Shown: in pieces, positions 60,752 through 64,000 of the stretch
Position numbering within the stretch: the first letter of the stretch is position 1
Layout: each line of letters opens with the position of its first letter
Source: Rhizaria sp. SCN 62-66
Lineage: Eukaryota; Rhizaria, unplaced
DNA length: 64,000 nt
NCBI GenBank assembly: GCA_001724265.1
Contig: MEDY01000061.1
Span: 36,382-100,381 of the forward strand
Reading direction: 5' to 3'
Notes under the pieces: generated by a model
What the model was told of the DNA's origin: nothing
The model's input: the letters and a program-made list of their open reading frames with translations, nothing else
Database searches by the model: none
Program-made: the position numbers and the translations under genes

Positions 60752-63214
60752 TTACATCTTGGCCTCATTGACCTTCTCCGTCTTCTCAGCCTGGTTTGCC
60801 GCGTTGGCCTTGGGGGCGGGCAGCCGTCCTGATCGCTCATAACGCGCGTCCCGCAGCACCCATGCCGGTGCAAACGGCCACTCTGGCAGCGAAACGGGTT
60901 TGCCATTGACTGTGATGACGCACGAGACCCGGGGCGCGCCGTCTAAAGGGATACTTACCCCGGGTGAGGGAGTGCTGAGCCCGGGCGCGGTGGGGTGCGT
61001 CGGTGTAAGTGCAGGCGGGTAAGTGGCGCTGGGCGCCGGCGACAGCAGCAACGATAACTCGGGAGGAGCGGGGCTCTTACTGCCGAGGCTACTGCAGCTG
61101 TTGTGCAGACAGCTGTTTCCGAGAGCGAGACTGTTGATGTTGCTACTAGCGCCGTCGTTGCTGCCCGAGATGCTGATGGCGAGCGTGGCGATGTTGTGCA
61201 CGGTATTGCCGCTCCTCTGCTCTGTAGCAACAGCAGCTCCTGTTGCTGTAGTGGTAGCGTTTCCGGCTGCAGAGGCAGCGACAGCTTGAGCCTGTAAGTG
61301 CCTGTGTTCACAGTCACGCTGCGCCTTGGTAAGTACCCTGGGAATGTAAGTACCCGCCCCGCCCACGTTGTACGGAGAACGCATGTACGTGTTATAAAAC
61401 CGCGTACTCGTGTCCACCACGGGGCCCCATAGCGACGAGGCGGGAGCCGGCTCCCAAAGCGACGAGGCGGGGGTGATGGCCGCCAGCAGCGGGTGGTGGA
61501 ACGGAGTCGGCGGCGCACTCAGCACATGCATACTTACATTGCTGACGCCACTTACATTCGCACCAGCAGCAGCCGCAGTCGCAGTGCTACTTGCGTTCGT
61601 GGTGTTGTTCTTGCTGTTGTTGCTGTTATTGTAGCCGCTGTTGTTCGTGGCAGAGACGGCGGCTGTGGCCTTGGCAGCGGCACAGGCAACGGCCCCGGCG
61701 ACCTCTGGCGACGTGAAGACGGACTCGGGACCGAAAAACTCATCGTCATTGTCTCCCTCATTCACCGTCTCACTACTGCCGTTGTTGCTGTTGCTCTGAG
61801 ACAGCGAAGAAGATGAAGACGCGGCTAGCTTTCGGTTCATCGCCATCGAGTGGTAGTGTAAGAGGTAGTCGCAGCTGTCCTGAAGGTAGTCGGGGCCGTA
61901 AAAAGCGCCGTCAGTACTGAAAAATAACTGGTTACTCATCACACTGCTCGTACCAGCGCAAGAGCTCGAGCTAGTAGCCTCTGTCTGTTGCGACTGGAGC
62001 TGCGCCTGCGCCCGCTGCTGTTGGACAGCGGCAGCAGCACTCGTACTCGCAGTGTTGTTACTAGCGTTAGCGTTCGTGCTAGGGCTCGGTGTAAGGGGCG
62101 GCTGCGGAGCGGGTGTAAGGGGCTGGTACGGCTCCGGCGCAGGAGGCACGCCCTGGGGGTACTTAGAGCTGAATTTGAGCGGACACTCGTTGAACTGCAG
62201 AGGGCAGTCTAAGTACCCCTTGGCGTCGGTCACAACAAGCTTACTGTGGTTCGCAGCGGCCTCACTACTACTGGCGCTGACCCGAATTGACTCAGAACTA
62301 GAACTCGAAGAGCTAGAGCCAGAGCTATAGCTAGAGCTAGAGCTAGAGCTAGAGCTAGAGCTAGAGTGGCTGTGGCTAGGATTGTTACAGTGACCGTTCT
62401 GACTGAGCGAGAGACGGATGCCGCGCTCCTGCTTCAGTGCGTCGTCAATCGCAGCGCGGCACAAGAGCGGGTTCGGCACCGTCAGCGCGCGCGCGCCGAG
62501 CGACGTGTAGCCGAGATCGTAGAGCTTACAGTAGGGCAGGCGCATCGACAGGAGGAATTGCCAAACTTGCTGATAGGACCAGGTGAGGATCGAGTTGACG
62601 CGGTCTAAAGGGGGCCAGGTAGGGTCTGAGGGGGAGATCAGACTAAGGTACGCAGATCCGGGGTCGCCGAGACGCTGCCCCATGAACATGGCCTTTGCGT
62701 CGGGAAACTGCTGCAGCAGAGTGGCGATGCACGCCTTCATGGTGGGTCCGGTGATAGTGGTGAGGGTGAAGTTGTAGTAAGCGCCCATGTCGGCGATGAA
62801 CGTGTCCAGCTCGGCCAGCTCGTCCTCGAATTTGAAGTACACGATAGGAATCGAGGCGACCGTCGTAGGCACACCGCGGTGCGCGAGCGCGGCGGCGAGC
62901 AAGTGGAGCAAGACGGTGCAGTCTTTGCCGCCGTTGAAGCAAAGCGAGACGTGCTTCGGACCGTATGTGTCGAGCACAGAGTCGATGTGCGCAAGCGTGG
63001 CGCGCGCAAAACAAAGCCGGGGATCGCGTTGGATCGCGTGGTAGAGATCCATTGCAAAAACAGAAGAGGCTGCAACAGCAGAGTTCAGCAAGGCGGATTG
63101 GTGACTGGTGTGCTTCGGTCTTCGGAGTGGGTCGGGAGATGTAAATAAGAAGCGTTGTGTGGTAAGATAACCGTCACTAGAAGAATGAAATGGGCGCCAA
63201 TTAAAATCACTCAT
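60752..63214 (-). CDS. FAD synthase (FMN adenylyltransferase, PAPS-reductase fold)
   Basis: Single exon of 820 aa from the ATG at 63214; an ATG at 63052 (MDLYHAIQRDP) is an alternative start nearer the conserved region. Residues about 85-260 match eukaryotic FAD synthase (yeast Fad1, FLAD1 C-domain): the nucleotide loop SLCFNGGKDCTVLLHLL, VYFKFEDELAELDTFI, AMFMGQRLGDP, LTWSYQQVWQFLLSMRLPYC and LYDLGYTSLGARALTVPNPLL. The enzyme joins FMN and ATP to give FAD. About 520 residues of Ser, Ala, Asn and Pro-rich sequence follow before a terminal block, AWVLRDARYERSGR, that in Fad1 proteins comes soon after the core. Several half copies of the 18-bp palindrome and one full copy (60942-60959) lie in the insert. 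Yeast Fad1 is about 300 aa. Confidence 0.9.
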   Translation of the reverse strand: MSDFNWRPFHSSSDGYLTTQRFLFTSPDPLRRPKHTSHQSALLNSAVAASSVFAMDLYHAIQRDPRLCFARATLAHIDSVLDTYGPKHVSLCFNGGKDCTVLLHLLAAALAHRGVPTTVASIPIVYFKFEDELAELDTFIADMGAYYNFTLTTITGPTMKACIATLLQQFPDAKAMFMGQRLGDPGSAYLSLISPSDPTWPPLDRVNSILTWSYQQVWQFLLSMRLPYCKLYDLGYTSLGARALTVPNPLLCRAAIDDALKQERGIRLSLSQNGHCNNPSHSHSSSSSSSSSSSSYSSGSSSSSSSSESIRVSASSSEAAANHSKLVVTDAKGYLDCPLQFNECPLKFSSKYPQGVPPAPEPYQPLTPAPQPPLTPSPSTNANASNNTASTSAAAAVQQQRAQAQLQSQQTEATSSSSCAGTSSVMSNQLFFSTDGAFYGPDYLQDSCDYLLHYHSMAMNRKLAASSSSSLSQSNSNNGSSETVNEGDNDDEFFGPESVFTSPEVAGAVACAAAKATAAVSATNNSGYNNSNNSKNNTTNASSTATAAAAGANVSGVSNVSMHVLSAPPTPFHHPLLAAITPASSLWEPAPASSLWGPVVDTSTRFYNTYMRSPYNVGGAGTYIPRVLTKAQRDCEHRHLQAQAVAASAAGNATTTATGAAVATEQRSGNTVHNIATLAISISGSNDGASSNINSLALGNSCLHNSCSSLGSKSPAPPELSLLLSPAPSATYPPALTPTHPTAPGLSTPSPGVSIPLDGAPRVSCVITVNGKPVSLPEWPFAPAWVLRDARYERSGRLPAPKANAANQAEKTEKVNEAKM
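60942..60959 (-). repeat. 18-bp dispersed palindrome, degenerate copy
   Basis: Plus strand TCTAAAGGGATACTTACC inside FAD synthase, read as VSIPLD on the coding strand. Confidence 0.55.
62300..62366 (-). repeat. Hexanucleotide Ser tract (AGCTAG)n in FAD synthase
   Basis: About ten GAGCTA units on the plus strand. On the coding strand AGC and TCT codons alternate to encode an uninterrupted Ser run. Confidence 0.8.

Positions 63215-64000
<786 letters not shown>

Overview
The window is nuclear DNA of a flagellated protist. Genes are GC-rich with strong third-position bias. Introns and spacers are AT-rich. I placed 36 spliceosomal introns by keeping conserved protein families in frame, and 32 of them begin GTACG. 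An IFT70 gene shows that the organism builds a flagellum. The first 28 residues of beta-tubulin ([10 protein letters not shown]...) look like the form common in stramenopiles and alveolates rather than fungi. I cannot name the species; a labyrinthulid-like stramenopile or another free-living flagellate would fit, but this is inference.

Layout, left to right: a NIFK/Nop15-like nucleolar RRM protein (partial, minus), mitochondrial-type uS13 (plus), a small single-pass membrane protein (minus), proteasome beta1 (plus), a WD40 protein resembling eIF3i (plus), a DUF4602/C1orf131-like nucleolar candidate (minus), a 12-kb TRAPPC11 gene (minus), an unrecognised frameshifted coding region of different codon use (plus), TTC4/Cns1 (minus), SNAPC3 (minus), a SERBP1/Stm1-family protein (plus), a homocysteine S-methyltransferase (minus), IFT70/TTC30 (minus), a 13-exon RCC1-repeat plus IQGAP-type GAP protein (minus), a full-size ABCG transporter (plus), a TAF8-like histone-fold protein (plus), FAD synthase (minus) and the 5' end of beta-tubulin (plus). 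These are mostly housekeeping genes with no operon logic; neighbours are divergent, convergent or tandem with spacers of about 0.2-1.4 kb.

Two layers of unusual structure lie over this. First, several enzymes and trafficking proteins (TRAPPC11, homocysteine methyltransferase, FAD synthase, ABCG, SNAPC3, the WD40 protein) are inflated up to about three-fold by Ala, Ser, Asn, Gln and Asp tracts inserted between conserved blocks. Second, an 18-bp interrupted palindrome, consensus T(C/G)TAAG-GGGGTA-CTTA(C/G)A, recurs in both orientations through those inflated regions, where it is translated as VSTPLD, SKYPL or SKGVLT depending on frame, and also in non-coding DNA. Its halves resemble a 5' splice site (GTAAGTAC) and a 3' splice site (CCCTTAG), and one copy split by 13 bases supplies the only GTAAGT donor I found. 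This element is the best candidate here for something undescribed.
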